Source: Pelagibacterales bacterium SAG-MED38 (lineage in GTDB: Bacteria; Pseudomonadota; Alphaproteobacteria; Pelagibacterales; Pelagibacteraceae). From it: DNA of 13,806 bases. This document shows, piece by piece, positions 1 to 6,797 of this stretch (position 1 is the first letter of the stretch; every line of letters starts with the position of its first letter). A program made the translations under genes and the position numbers. The notes below the pieces were generated by a model. The model was not told the DNA's origin. It saw only the letters and a list, made by a program, of their open reading frames with translations, and did not search any database. The stretch covers positions 1 to 13,806 of the forward strand of contig JACWEH010000017.1 in the NCBI GenBank assembly GCA_014653585.1, given 5' to 3'.

Positions 1-2
1 CA

Positions 3-71
3 GAATATATTAGTCGAATAAGAGAAATCACAAAACAAGCTGCTTCTATTTGGGTAAATACGCAAACATAA
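3..71 (+). CDS. glyQ: Glycyl-tRNA synthetase alpha subunit, C-terminal end (partial)
   Basis: Only the last 22 codons and the stop TAA (69-71) are in the window; the gene begins to the left. The translation reads EYISRIREITKQAASIWVNTQT, here split as EYISRIREITK and QAASIWVNTQT. This resembles the usual GlyQ tail, in which a Y-I-x-R-[IV]-R segment is followed by an Ala-rich helix. The alpha subunit carries the catalytic aminoacylation core of the bacterial alpha2beta2 enzyme. The identification rests on this short tail and on the gene immediately downstream being glyS, with one base between the glyQ stop and the glyS ATG. That spacing is typical of a translationally coupled glyQ-glyS operon. 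Confidence 0.8.
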   Translation, partial: EYISRIREITKQAASIWVNTQT

Positions 72-72
72 A

Positions 73-573
73 ATGTCAGAATTTTTTTTAGAGCTATTTA
101 GTGAAGAAATTCCTGTAGGGCTTCAGAAAAATTTAAGAGAAAAAATTTTTGAAGATTTTAAAAATTTATTTGAAAAAAAATCAATTAAATGGAAAAAAGG
201 TTTTTCTTTTTCAACCCCAAATAGATTGGTTTTAGTTTTTGAAGGCCTGGATAAACAAATTAAAATAAAATCTAAAGAGATAAGAGGTCCTAAAACTAGT
301 GCCCCAGAACAAGCGTTGGAAGGGTTTTTGAGATCAAACAAAATTGACAAAAAAGATTTATATAAAAAGAAAACTGAAAAAGATGAATTTTATTTTTACA
401 AGATTGTAGCAACCTCACTAAAAACTCATGATTTACTCATTGAATTCATTCCAAAAATCTTAAGTAATTACCAATGGAAAAAGTCAATGAAATGGGGTGA
501 ATTTGATTTAAATTGGGGAAGACCACTAAAATCAATCTTATCAATATTTGATAAAAAAAATTGTAAGTTTTAA
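73..573 (+). CDS. glyS: Glycyl-tRNA synthetase beta subunit, part 1 of 2 (frame broken near 559)
   Basis: This frame encodes the N-terminal quarter of GlyS, the beta subunit that helps bind and position tRNA-Gly for the alpha catalytic subunit. Family landmarks in order are the opening strand with L-F-S-E-E-I-P (residues 8-14), S-T-P-N-R-L (47-52), R-G-P-K-T-S-A-P (71-78), M-K-W-G (139-142) and R-P-L (150-152). They match E. coli GlyS blocks of the type APRRL, RGP, MRWG and RPV. The ATG at 73 is one base after the glyQ stop and aligns with the family start, although no Shine-Dalgarno sequence is seen. Homology runs to about residue 162 (D-K-K). The last four residues (N-C-K-F) and the TAA at 571-573 are out-of-frame sequence. 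The gene resumes in the next frame; see the entries at 548 and 553. Confidence 0.9.
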   Translation: MSEFFLELFSEEIPVGLQKNLREKIFEDFKNLFEKKSIKWKKGFSFSTPNRLVLVFEGLDKQIKIKSKEIRGPKTSAPEQALEGFLRSNKIDKKDLYKKKTEKDEFYFYKIVATSLKTHDLLIEFIPKILSNYQWKKSMKWGEFDLNWGRPLKSILSIFDKKNCKF

Positions 574-2146
574 ATTTCATCATTTAGTTTCCTCTAATCT
601 GACTTTTTTAGATAAAGATTTTGAAGATAAAAAAAGATCTTTCGAAAATTTCATGAAATATGAAAAATTTTTTGAAAATAATGGAGCTATAATTAATCAA
701 AATAAAAGATTGAAAATAATCAATAAATCTTTTTCAAAAATATTAAGAAAAAAAGGATTAAAAATTAATGACAATCCTGAGTTAATGAATGAAGTTGTAA
801 ATTTAGTGGATAACCCAAATGTTTTATTATGCAAGTTTGATAAGAAATTTTTATCAGTTCCTAAAGAGATTTTGACTTTAACTATGGAGTCTCATCAGAA
901 ATATTTTCCAACATTCAATGATAAAAACAAAATTACAAATGAATTTTTAATTGTAATAAATAAAAAAGACCAAAAAGGGCTTATTAAAATTGGCAATGAA
1001 AGAGTGATTGATGCAAGATTAAGTGATGCAGAATTCTTCTGGAATAAAGATAAAACTCAAAATTTAGTTAAAAAAGTATCAGAATTAAAATCAATAAATT
1101 TCTTTAAAGGTCTTGGATCTTATTTTGATAAAGTTCAACGAATGAGAAAAATTGGTGGAATGATCTCAGATGAATTGTTAATTAGCAAAGAAAAAGTAGA
1201 ATTGTCAGCATCAATTTGTAAGACTGATCTTACTTCCGATCTTGTTGGTGAATTCCCTGAGCTTCAGGGACTTATGGGAGGGTATTTTTCAGAACATCAA
1301 GGATTTGACAAGGATATTTCTTTGGCAATTTCAGAACAATATTTGCCAATTGGTCTAAATTCAATGGTACCAAAAAAACCGTTCAGTGTTGCGTTATCTA
1401 TGACAGATAAGATTGATACCTTAGTTGGCTTTTTTGGAATAAACGAAAAACCCACTAGTTCAAAAGATCCATTAGCATTAAGAAGAACTGCCCTGGGCAT
1501 AATAAGAACCACTATAGAAAATAAAAAAAATTTTAAAATAAATGATCTTTTGAACTATTCCTCACGCCTTTACTATGACCAAGGATACAATCTTGTAAAT
1601 AAAGATTTACAAAAAGAATTACAGGATTTTTTAAAAGATAGATTTAGATACTATCTTAAAGAGAAAGAAATACGTCACGATATAATTGAGGCAACCCTAT
1701 CATCATTTTCATTAAATAAGTTATTTTCTTCTTTTGAAAAAGCAAAATGTCTTAATAAGGTAATTAATAGTCAAATTGGTATAGATATCAATTCAAGTTA
1801 TAAAAGAGCATCTAATATTTTAGATTATGAGATGAAAAATAATGAGATTGAAATAAATGACACAACTGATCCTGGTATTTTTAAAAGTGATTTTGAAAAA
1901 AACTTATATAAAAAAATTAATGATATTAAAAAATATTATTCTACTATAAACAACGATGAAAATTATGAAAAATCATTATCAATTTTAGCTGAAACTAAAA
2001 AAGAAGTTGTCGAATTTTTTGATAATGTAAAAGTTAATGATGATAATGAAACTTTAAAAAAAAACCGTTTGGAACTTATTAATATGTTATGTAAAACGTT
2101 TCAAAATTATATAAATTTTCAATTTTTGAAAGCTCATAATGAATAA
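548..2146 (+). CDS. glyS: Glycyl-tRNA synthetase beta subunit, part 2 of 2 (continues after the frameshift)
   Basis: This is the remaining three quarters of GlyS, in the +1 frame relative to part 1. Homologous sequence begins around 560 (I-V-S-F-K-F). The TTG at 548 is only the first start-like codon of the open frame and is probably not a real start. Family blocks include VPKEILTLTM...HQKYFP (857-910), DARLSDAEFFWNKD (1010-1051), the segment with E-F-P-E-L-Q-G-L-M-G (about 1250-1280), KDPLALRRTALGIIR (1463-1507), and a helical C-terminus with K-R-A-S-N-I-L and N-R-L-E-L-I-N-M. The C-terminus corresponds to the anticodon-binding region. There are 528 uninterrupted codons after the break, with no further lesions. 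The stop TAA (2144-2146) lies inside the start of ppdK, an 8-base overlap. Confidence 0.9.
   Translation: MIKKIVSFKFHHLVSSNLTFLDKDFEDKKRSFENFMKYEKFFENNGAIINQNKRLKIINKSFSKILRKKGLKINDNPELMNEVVNLVDNPNVLLCKFDKKFLSVPKEILTLTMESHQKYFPTFNDKNKITNEFLIVINKKDQKGLIKIGNERVIDARLSDAEFFWNKDKTQNLVKKVSELKSINFFKGLGSYFDKVQRMRKIGGMISDELLISKEKVELSASICKTDLTSDLVGEFPELQGLMGGYFSEHQGFDKDISLAISEQYLPIGLNSMVPKKPFSVALSMTDKIDTLVGFFGINEKPTSSKDPLALRRTALGIIRTTIENKKNFKINDLLNYSSRLYYDQGYNLVNKDLQKELQDFLKDRFRYYLKEKEIRHDIIEATLSSFSLNKLFSSFEKAKCLNKVINSQIGIDINSSYKRASNILDYEMKNNEIEINDTTDPGIFKSDFEKNLYKKINDIKKYYSTINNDENYEKSLSILAETKKEVVEFFDNVKVNDDNETLKKNRLELINMLCKTFQNYINFQFLKAHNE
553..560 (+). other. glyS: Frameshift site in glyS: A8 homopolymer
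   Basis: The sequence reads GAT followed by eight A and then TTGTAAG. In the upstream frame this gives D-K-K-N-C-K-F-stop. Dropping one A gives D-K-K-I-V-S-F and runs on into the rest of GlyS. The joined protein, 73-2146 minus one base, has 162 + 528 = 690 residues, essentially the length of E. coli GlyS (689). The break is therefore a single-base insertion in an otherwise intact gene. Possible causes are a homopolymer miscall, a real mutation, or polymerase/ribosome slippage on the A-run. A comparable A8 at 173-180 and A9 runs at 2056-2064 and 2310-2318 stay in frame. Confidence 0.9.
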
Positions 2147-4805
2147 GTTAATTCTTAATTTTAAGTCTAAAGATTCAAAAAAGATAAAAATTCCAAAAAA
2201 TTTTTTAGGTGGCAAAGGAGCTAATTTATCTGAAATGGGAAGAATGGGTTTACCGGTACCTCCTGGTTTTACTATTTCAACAAAAGTCTGTGAGATTTTT
2301 TATAAGGATAAAAAAAAATTAAATTCAAAATTAATAGGACAAATTAAGAAAGAAATTAAATTAATAGAAAAAGATGTATCAAAAAAATTTGGAGATCTAA
2401 AAAACCCTCTTCTTATATCAGTTCGATCTGGAGCAAGAGTCTCAATGCCAGGTATGATGGATACAATTTTGAATTTAGGACTAAATGACAAAACAGTGGT
2501 TGCTTTGGCTAACAAAACATCCAACGGAAGATTTGCAAAAGATAGTTATAGAAGATTCATTCAGATGTACGGAAATGTAGTCATGGGTGTTGAAAGTTAC
2601 AATTTTGAGGAATTAATAGAAAATTATAAGTTAACAAAAGGTGTGTTGCTTGATACGGACCTCGACGAGGAAGATTGGGATGGGTTAATAAAAGATTTTA
2701 AGAATGTAGTCAAAGAAAAGACCAGTAAAGATTTTCCTCAAAATGTTTATCATCAATTATTCGGGGCAATAAGTGCTGTATTTTTATCCTGGGAAAGCAA
2801 AAGAGCGAAAGTTTATAGAAAGTTAAATCAAATTCCTTCTGAATGGGGAACTGCTGTTAATGTTCAATCTATGGTTTTTGGAAATATGGGCAATGATTGT
2901 GCAACAGGAGTTGTCTTCACTAGAAACCCTTCAGATGGATCAAATGATATTTATGGAGAATATTTAATTAATGCTCAGGGAGAAGATGTTGTAGCTGGAA
3001 CCAGAACTCCACAATATATTACCAAGAAGGCAAGAAAAGATGCAAAAGTTAATGATGCATCTATGGAAGAGTCGATGCCAGAGGTATATCGCGATTTATA
3101 TAAAATTTTAAAAAAACTCGAGAAACATTATAAGGATATGCAAGATGTAGAGTTCACTGTTGAGAGTAACAAACTTTGGATATTACAAACTCGATCTGGA
3201 AAAAGAACATCAAAATCAGCTGTAAAAATTGCTGTTGATATGGTTAAAGAAAAGTTAATCAATAAAAATGATGCTGTTTTAAGAGTTGATCCAAACTCTT
3301 TAGACACGCTTTTGCATCCCACTTTAGATGAGAAAAGTTTAATCAAAGTTATAGCAAACGGTCTTCCGGCATCTCCTGGTGCGGTAAGTGGAAAAGTAGT
3401 TTTTACTTCAGAGGATGCAGAAAGATTAAATAATATGATGCAAGATACAATTTTAGTAAGAGTTGAGACTTCCCCAGAAGATATTCAAGGAATGCATGCT
3501 GCGAAGGGAATTTTAACCTCAAGAGGAGGTATGACTAGTCATGCTGCAGTAGTAGCTAGGGGAATGGGAAGACCTTGTGTTTCTGGTTCAAGTGAAATTG
3601 AAATTAATTATGATAAAAAAGTCTTTAAAACATCTTCGGCTGAGGTCAAAGAAGGCGAAACAATAACTATTGATGGTTCTACAGGAAGAATAATTTTAGG
3701 TACAGTTCCAACTATAAAACCTGAGATATCAGGAGATTTTTCGAAATTGATGAGCTGGGCTGATAAAATTAGAAAACTCAAAGTACGAACTAACTCTGAG
3801 ACACCTCTAGATACTAAAACAGCCAGAGATTTTGGTGCAGAGGGTATTGGACTTTGTAGAACTGAACATATGTTTTTTGATGAGGAAAGAATTTTATCTG
3901 TAAGAGAAATGATTTTATCTAAAACACTGGATGATAGATCCAATGCTTTAAGAAAAATTCTACCACATCAAAAAAAAGATTTTATGGAGATATTCAAAAT
4001 TATGCATGGGCTCCCAGTTACTGTAAGATTATTAGATCCACCATTACACGAATTTTTACCTAAATCTGATAAAGAAATTTCTGAAGTAGCAAATGTAATT
4101 GGATCAGACAAAAAAGACATTGAAAGCAGAATAGAGGAACTTCACGAACAAAATCCAATGTTGGGACATAGAGGTTGTAGACTTGGTATCTCATTTCCTG
4201 AAATTTATGAAATGCAATGTAAAGCAATATTTGAGGCTCTCGCAGACCTAAAAAAAAGTAAACAAAAATTTGCTTTTCCCGAGATAATGATTCCTTTAGT
4301 TTCAACTGAGGCTGAAATTAAAATAATGAAAGATTTAGTAATTAATACTGCAAGAAAAGTTCAAAAAGAAAATAAAACAAAAGTAGAATTTCTTGTGGGT
4401 ACAATGATTGAGTTGCCTAGAGCAGCAATTAAGGCTGATGATATTGCAAAACATGCTGAATTCTTTAGTTTTGGCACCAATGATTTAACTCAAACAACGT
4501 TTGGAATAAGTAGAGACGATAGTGGTAAATTTTTGAATGATTATATAGATAACAAAATTTTTACAATTGATCCGTTTGTATCTATAGATGATGGAGTGAA
4601 AGATTTAGTTGAAATAGCGGTTTATAAAGGAAAAAAACAAAATAAAAAAATTAAATTGGGTATATGCGGTGAACATGGCGGTGATCCAAAGAGTATTTAT
4701 TTTTGCTCAAAGGCTGGTCTTAATTATGTTTCCTGTTCTCCTTATAGAGTCCCTATAGCTAGATTAGCAGCAGCTCAGGCTGAGCTTTTGAAAAATAAAA
4801 ACTAA
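2139..4805 (+). CDS. ppdK: Pyruvate, phosphate dikinase
   Basis: This cytoplasmic enzyme reversibly interconverts PEP + AMP + PPi and pyruvate + ATP + Pi. The 888 residues match the normal family length. The N-terminal ATP-grasp region begins with GGKGANLSEMGRMGLPVPPGF (split here as GGKGANLSEM and GRMGLPVPPGF, about residues 24-44) and ends near the L-Q-T-R motif (about 350). The swivelling phosphohistidine domain has G-G-M-T-S-H-A-A with catalytic His468. The PEP/pyruvate TIM barrel contains G-I-G-L-C-R-T-E-H with Arg574 and closes with G-I-C-G-E-H-G-G-D containing Cys843. These correspond to His455, Arg561 and Cys831 of the Clostridium symbiosum enzyme. Thr466, two residues before His468, is the position phosphorylated by PPDK regulatory proteins in plants and some bacteria. 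The ATG overlaps the end of glyS by 8 bases, implying coupled translation. No other kinase family fits as well. Confidence 0.97.
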   Translation: MNKLILNFKSKDSKKIKIPKNFLGGKGANLSEMGRMGLPVPPGFTISTKVCEIFYKDKKKLNSKLIGQIKKEIKLIEKDVSKKFGDLKNPLLISVRSGARVSMPGMMDTILNLGLNDKTVVALANKTSNGRFAKDSYRRFIQMYGNVVMGVESYNFEELIENYKLTKGVLLDTDLDEEDWDGLIKDFKNVVKEKTSKDFPQNVYHQLFGAISAVFLSWESKRAKVYRKLNQIPSEWGTAVNVQSMVFGNMGNDCATGVVFTRNPSDGSNDIYGEYLINAQGEDVVAGTRTPQYITKKARKDAKVNDASMEESMPEVYRDLYKILKKLEKHYKDMQDVEFTVESNKLWILQTRSGKRTSKSAVKIAVDMVKEKLINKNDAVLRVDPNSLDTLLHPTLDEKSLIKVIANGLPASPGAVSGKVVFTSEDAERLNNMMQDTILVRVETSPEDIQGMHAAKGILTSRGGMTSHAAVVARGMGRPCVSGSSEIEINYDKKVFKTSSAEVKEGETITIDGSTGRIILGTVPTIKPEISGDFSKLMSWADKIRKLKVRTNSETPLDTKTARDFGAEGIGLCRTEHMFFDEERILSVREMILSKTLDDRSNALRKILPHQKKDFMEIFKIMHGLPVTVRLLDPPLHEFLPKSDKEISEVANVIGSDKKDIESRIEELHEQNPMLGHRGCRLGISFPEIYEMQCKAIFEALADLKKSKQKFAFPEIMIPLVSTEAEIKIMKDLVINTARKVQKENKTKVEFLVGTMIELPRAAIKADDIAKHAEFFSFGTNDLTQTTFGISRDDSGKFLNDYIDNKIFTIDPFVSIDDGVKDLVEIAVYKGKKQNKKIKLGICGEHGGDPKSIYFCSKAGLNYVSCSPYRVPIARLAAAQAELLKNKN

Positions 4806-4819
4806 TGAAATTTCATAAT

Positions 4820-5653
4820 CTAGATTTCTAGTTTGAAATCTATAGCAGGGGCGCTATGAGTAATGTTTCCAACTGAAATTCTATTTACACCAGTTCTAGC
4901 AACAGATTTTACTGTTTTAAGATTAATATTTCCTGAGGCTTCCGTTTCATAATATTTTTTAACAAGCTTTACACCTGCCCTAAGATCCTTAATACTCATA
5001 TTATCAAACAAAATTGTATTAAATTTTAATCCAATAATTTTTTTTAATTGTTTTAAACTATCCACTTCAACTGTAATTTTTTTTCCTCTCTTATTTTTTA
5101 TTGCTAATAAAACTAATTCATTTACACCAGCGCTAGCTATATGATTATCTTTAATCAAAAACTCATCACTTAAGTTAAATCTATGATTTGTGCCGCCTCC
5201 TAATTTAACTGCATATTTTTGAATAACTCTATAATTTGGTAGAGTTTTTCTGGTACAGCAAATTTTGCACTTTTTTCCGGCTAGTTTTACAAATTGATTT
5301 GTTTTTGTAGCTATTCCAGAAATATGAGATAAAAAATTTAACGCAACCCTTTCTGCAATCATTATAGAACTAGCTTTACCTTTTATTACTGCTATTACAG
5401 AATTTTTTTTGACTACGGACCCGTCTTTTTTTTTTAATACAAACTTAATTTTTTTATCAACTTGTTTAAAGGACTGTTTTACAAATAGCAAACCTGCAAC
5501 AATCGCTTTTTGATTAGAAATAATTTTTGCCTCAATAATTTTTTTATTATCTAAGAGGTTAGATGTTATGTCTCCATAAGGATACAAATCTTCTGTTAAA
5601 GCAAGTTTTACTCTATCTCTAATAAAAGTTTCACTTAATTTAATTTTTGACAC
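4820..5653 (-). CDS. nadC: Nicotinate-nucleotide pyrophosphorylase (quinolinate phosphoribosyltransferase)
   Basis: NadC converts quinolinate and PRPP to nicotinate mononucleotide, CO2 and PPi, the third step of de novo NAD synthesis. The 277 residues are normal for the family. Motifs in order are E-D-L-x-P-Y-G-D-I-T-S (21-31), E-R-V-A-L-N-F-L-S-H-I-S-G-I-A-T (101-116), T-R-K-T-L-P-N-Y-R (134-142) with substrate-binding basic residues, K-L-G-G-G-T-N-H-R-F-N-L-S-D (150-163), I-K-D-N-H (167-171), E-V-D-S-L (196-200), F-D-N-M (216-219), A-S-G-N-I (239-243) and S-V-G-N-I-T-H-S-A-P-A (260-270). The start codon is GTG (5651-5653), 6 bases after the nadA stop. No ATG further in would keep the conserved N-terminus. 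It is the second gene of a nadA-nadC operon and converges on ppdK with a 14-base gap. Confidence 0.96.
   Translation of the reverse strand: MSKIKLSETFIRDRVKLALTEDLYPYGDITSNLLDNKKIIEAKIISNQKAIVAGLLFVKQSFKQVDKKIKFVLKKKDGSVVKKNSVIAVIKGKASSIMIAERVALNFLSHISGIATKTNQFVKLAGKKCKICCTRKTLPNYRVIQKYAVKLGGGTNHRFNLSDEFLIKDNHIASAGVNELVLLAIKNKRGKKITVEVDSLKQLKKIIGLKFNTILFDNMSIKDLRAGVKLVKKYYETEASGNINLKTVKSVARTGVNRISVGNITHSAPAIDFKLEI
4821..4842. other. Perfect 8-bp inverted repeat at the ppdK/nadC convergent junction
   Basis: TAGATTTC (4821-4828) is the exact complement of GAAATCTA (4835-4842), with a 6-base loop TAGTTT. Just to the left, the 14-base gap between the two stop codons holds a perfect palindrome, TGAAATTTCA (4806-4815). 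The hairpin covers the last codons of nadC and lies immediately beyond the ppdK stop. It could protect or define the 3' end of either transcript. It is AT-rich and lacks an adjoining T-run, so a classical intrinsic terminator is not supported. Short inverted repeats also arise by chance at this base composition. Confidence 0.35.
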
Positions 5654-5659
5654 AAACTG

Positions 5660-6649
5660 TTATCTACCGATAGAAACCATTTTTTCTACTGACAATCTAG
5701 CTTTATCAATTGTTTCTCGGTCCATAATAATTTCACCAGTTTCATTTTCTAAACAATCTAAAATTTTTGGCAAAGTAATTTTTTTCATATGCGGACACAT
5801 ATTACATGGCCTTATAAATTCTACGTTTGGATTTTCCACTTGAATGTTATCACTCATAGAACATTCAGTTACCATCATTACTTTTTTCGGCTGATTATCT
5901 TTAACATAGTTAATCATTCCGGATGTTGACCCTGCAAAATCACTTGCTTTAATAACTTCTGGTGGACATTCTGGATGTGCAATTATTTTAATCCCAGGAT
6001 TATTTTTCCTTATACTCTTAATTTCGTTTTCGTTGAATTGATCATGAACAATACAAATTCCTTTCCATGAGATAATTTCAACGTCGGTTTGTGAAGCAAC
6101 ATATTTAGCTAAATAGTCGTCCGGTAAAAAAATAACTTTTTTAACACCTAAGGATTTTACAATTTTAACTGCATTGGCAGAAGTACAACACACATCTGTT
6201 TCTGCTTTTACATCAGCAGATGTATTTACATATGAGACAACAGGAACTCCTGGATACTTCTCTTTTAACAATCTGACGTCTTTACCCGTAATTGAAGAGG
6301 ATAATGAACAACCTGCTTTCATATCTGGTAATAAAACCTTTTTATTTGGACTCATTAATTTTGCAGTCTCAGCCATAAAGTGAACTCCAGCCATTACAAT
6401 TATATCCGCTGAGGTTTTTGATGCTTCAACGGCAAGAGCTAAAGAGTCTGCAGAAAAGTCTGCAATACCATGATAAATTTCTGGAGTTTGATAGTTGTGA
6501 GCAAGTATTACTGCATTCTTCTCTTTTTTTAATTTATTAATTTTATGGATATAAGGAGCATGAACTGCCCATTCAATTTCAGGCATTACCCTTGAAATCT
6601 TCTTATAAATTGGATCAGTTGCTAATTTTACTTCTTGATTAAAATCCAT
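5660..6649 (-). CDS. nadA: Quinolinate synthase
   Basis: NadA is a [4Fe-4S] enzyme that condenses iminoaspartate with dihydroxyacetone phosphate to form quinolinate. The protein has 329 residues from the ATG at 6649. A TTG at 6655 would add two residues (M-F), but the ATG is the likelier start. Numbering from that TTG, family motifs are L-A-H-N-Y-Q (51-56), A-D-x-I-V-M-A-G-V-H-F-M-A-E (83-96), D-M-x-A-G-C-S-L (111-118), Y-V-N-T-S-A-D-V-K-A (142-151), H-P-E-C-P-P-E-V (227-234), G-S-T-S-G-M (242-247) and C-N-M-C-P-H-M-K (284-291). Cys116, Cys230 and Cys287 are the expected three cluster ligands. nadC follows 6 bases downstream. No nadB (aspartate oxidase) is in the window, so the source of iminoaspartate must be encoded elsewhere. 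Confidence 0.97.
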   Translation of the reverse strand: MDFNQEVKLATDPIYKKISRVMPEIEWAVHAPYIHKINKLKKEKNAVILAHNYQTPEIYHGIADFSADSLALAVEASKTSADIIVMAGVHFMAETAKLMSPNKKVLLPDMKAGCSLSSSITGKDVRLLKEKYPGVPVVSYVNTSADVKAETDVCCTSANAVKIVKSLGVKKVIFLPDDYLAKYVASQTDVEIISWKGICIVHDQFNENEIKSIRKNNPGIKIIAHPECPPEVIKASDFAGSTSGMINYVKDNQPKKVMMVTECSMSDNIQVENPNVEFIRPCNMCPHMKKITLPKILDCLENETGEIIMDRETIDKARLSVEKMVSIGR

Positions 6650-6655
6650 AAACAA

Positions 6656-6684
6656 AATTTATCAATTTGAAACCTACTTGTCAT
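6656..6684 (-). promoter_or_regulatory. Candidate sigma-70 promoter for nadA-nadC
   Basis: On the minus strand, ATGACA (complement of 6679-6684, 5 of 6 to TTGACA) is followed after 17 bases by TAAATT (complement of 6656-6661, 4 of 6 to TATAAT). Transcription would begin within a base or two of the nadA ATG at 6649, which would make the message leaderless or nearly so. AT-rich DNA gives such matches by chance, so this is a weak call. Confidence 0.25.
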
Positions 6685-6695
6685 TGATTTAATGT
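6667..6695 (+). promoter_or_regulatory. Candidate promoter for tRNA-Leu
   Basis: TTGAAA (6667-6672, 5 of 6 to TTGACA) is followed after 17 bases by TAATGT (6690-6695). An overlapping TTTAAT (6688-6693) is a better -10 but gives a 15-base spacer. Either places the start a few bases upstream of the tRNA 5' end at 6707, the usual geometry for a tRNA gene. It would overlap the candidate nadA promoter on the opposite strand. Confidence 0.3.
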
Positions 6696-6706
6696 GGGTC
6701 ATATTT

Positions 6707-6792
6707 GCGGCCATGCTGAAATTGGTAGACAGGCACGGTTGAGGGCCGTGTGGACAAAGTCCATGAGAGTTCGAGTCTCTCTGGCCGCACCA
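6707..6792 (+). tRNA. tRNA-Leu, anticodon GAG
   Basis: A complete cloverleaf can be folded by eye. The acceptor stem is GCGGCCA (6707-6713) paired with TGGCCGC (6782-6788), followed by discriminator A and an encoded CCA (6790-6792). The D loop contains TTGGTAGAC. The anticodon stem is CACGG (6734-6738) with CCGTG (6746-6750), enclosing the loop TTGAGGG with anticodon GAG (6741-6743). A long variable arm TGGAC-AAA-GTCCA marks a class II tRNA (Leu/Ser/Tyr). The T arm is GAGAG-TTCGAGT-CTCTC. Anticodon GAG plus a long variable arm gives Leu, reading CUC and CUU codons. It lies 57 bases from the divergent nadA ATG, and the ygfZ stop on the other strand is only 5 bases beyond its CCA. Confidence 0.97.
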
Positions 6793-6797
6793 AAAAA

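Noticed and set aside
548..550. TTG at 548 as a genuine start for a separate second GlyS protein
   Set aside because: GlyS homology is continuous across the A8 run and the two parts sum to the normal family length, so a single-base frameshift explains it better than two genes.
3608..3943. 111-codon open frame on the minus strand
   Set aside because: It lies wholly inside ppdK, whose frame carries conserved catalytic motifs here, and the antisense translation shows no recognisable domain.
6650..6655. TTG at 6655 as the nadA start
   Set aside because: It adds only two residues before an ATG at 6649, and ATG is the stronger start. Neither has a Shine-Dalgarno sequence, so a small doubt remains.
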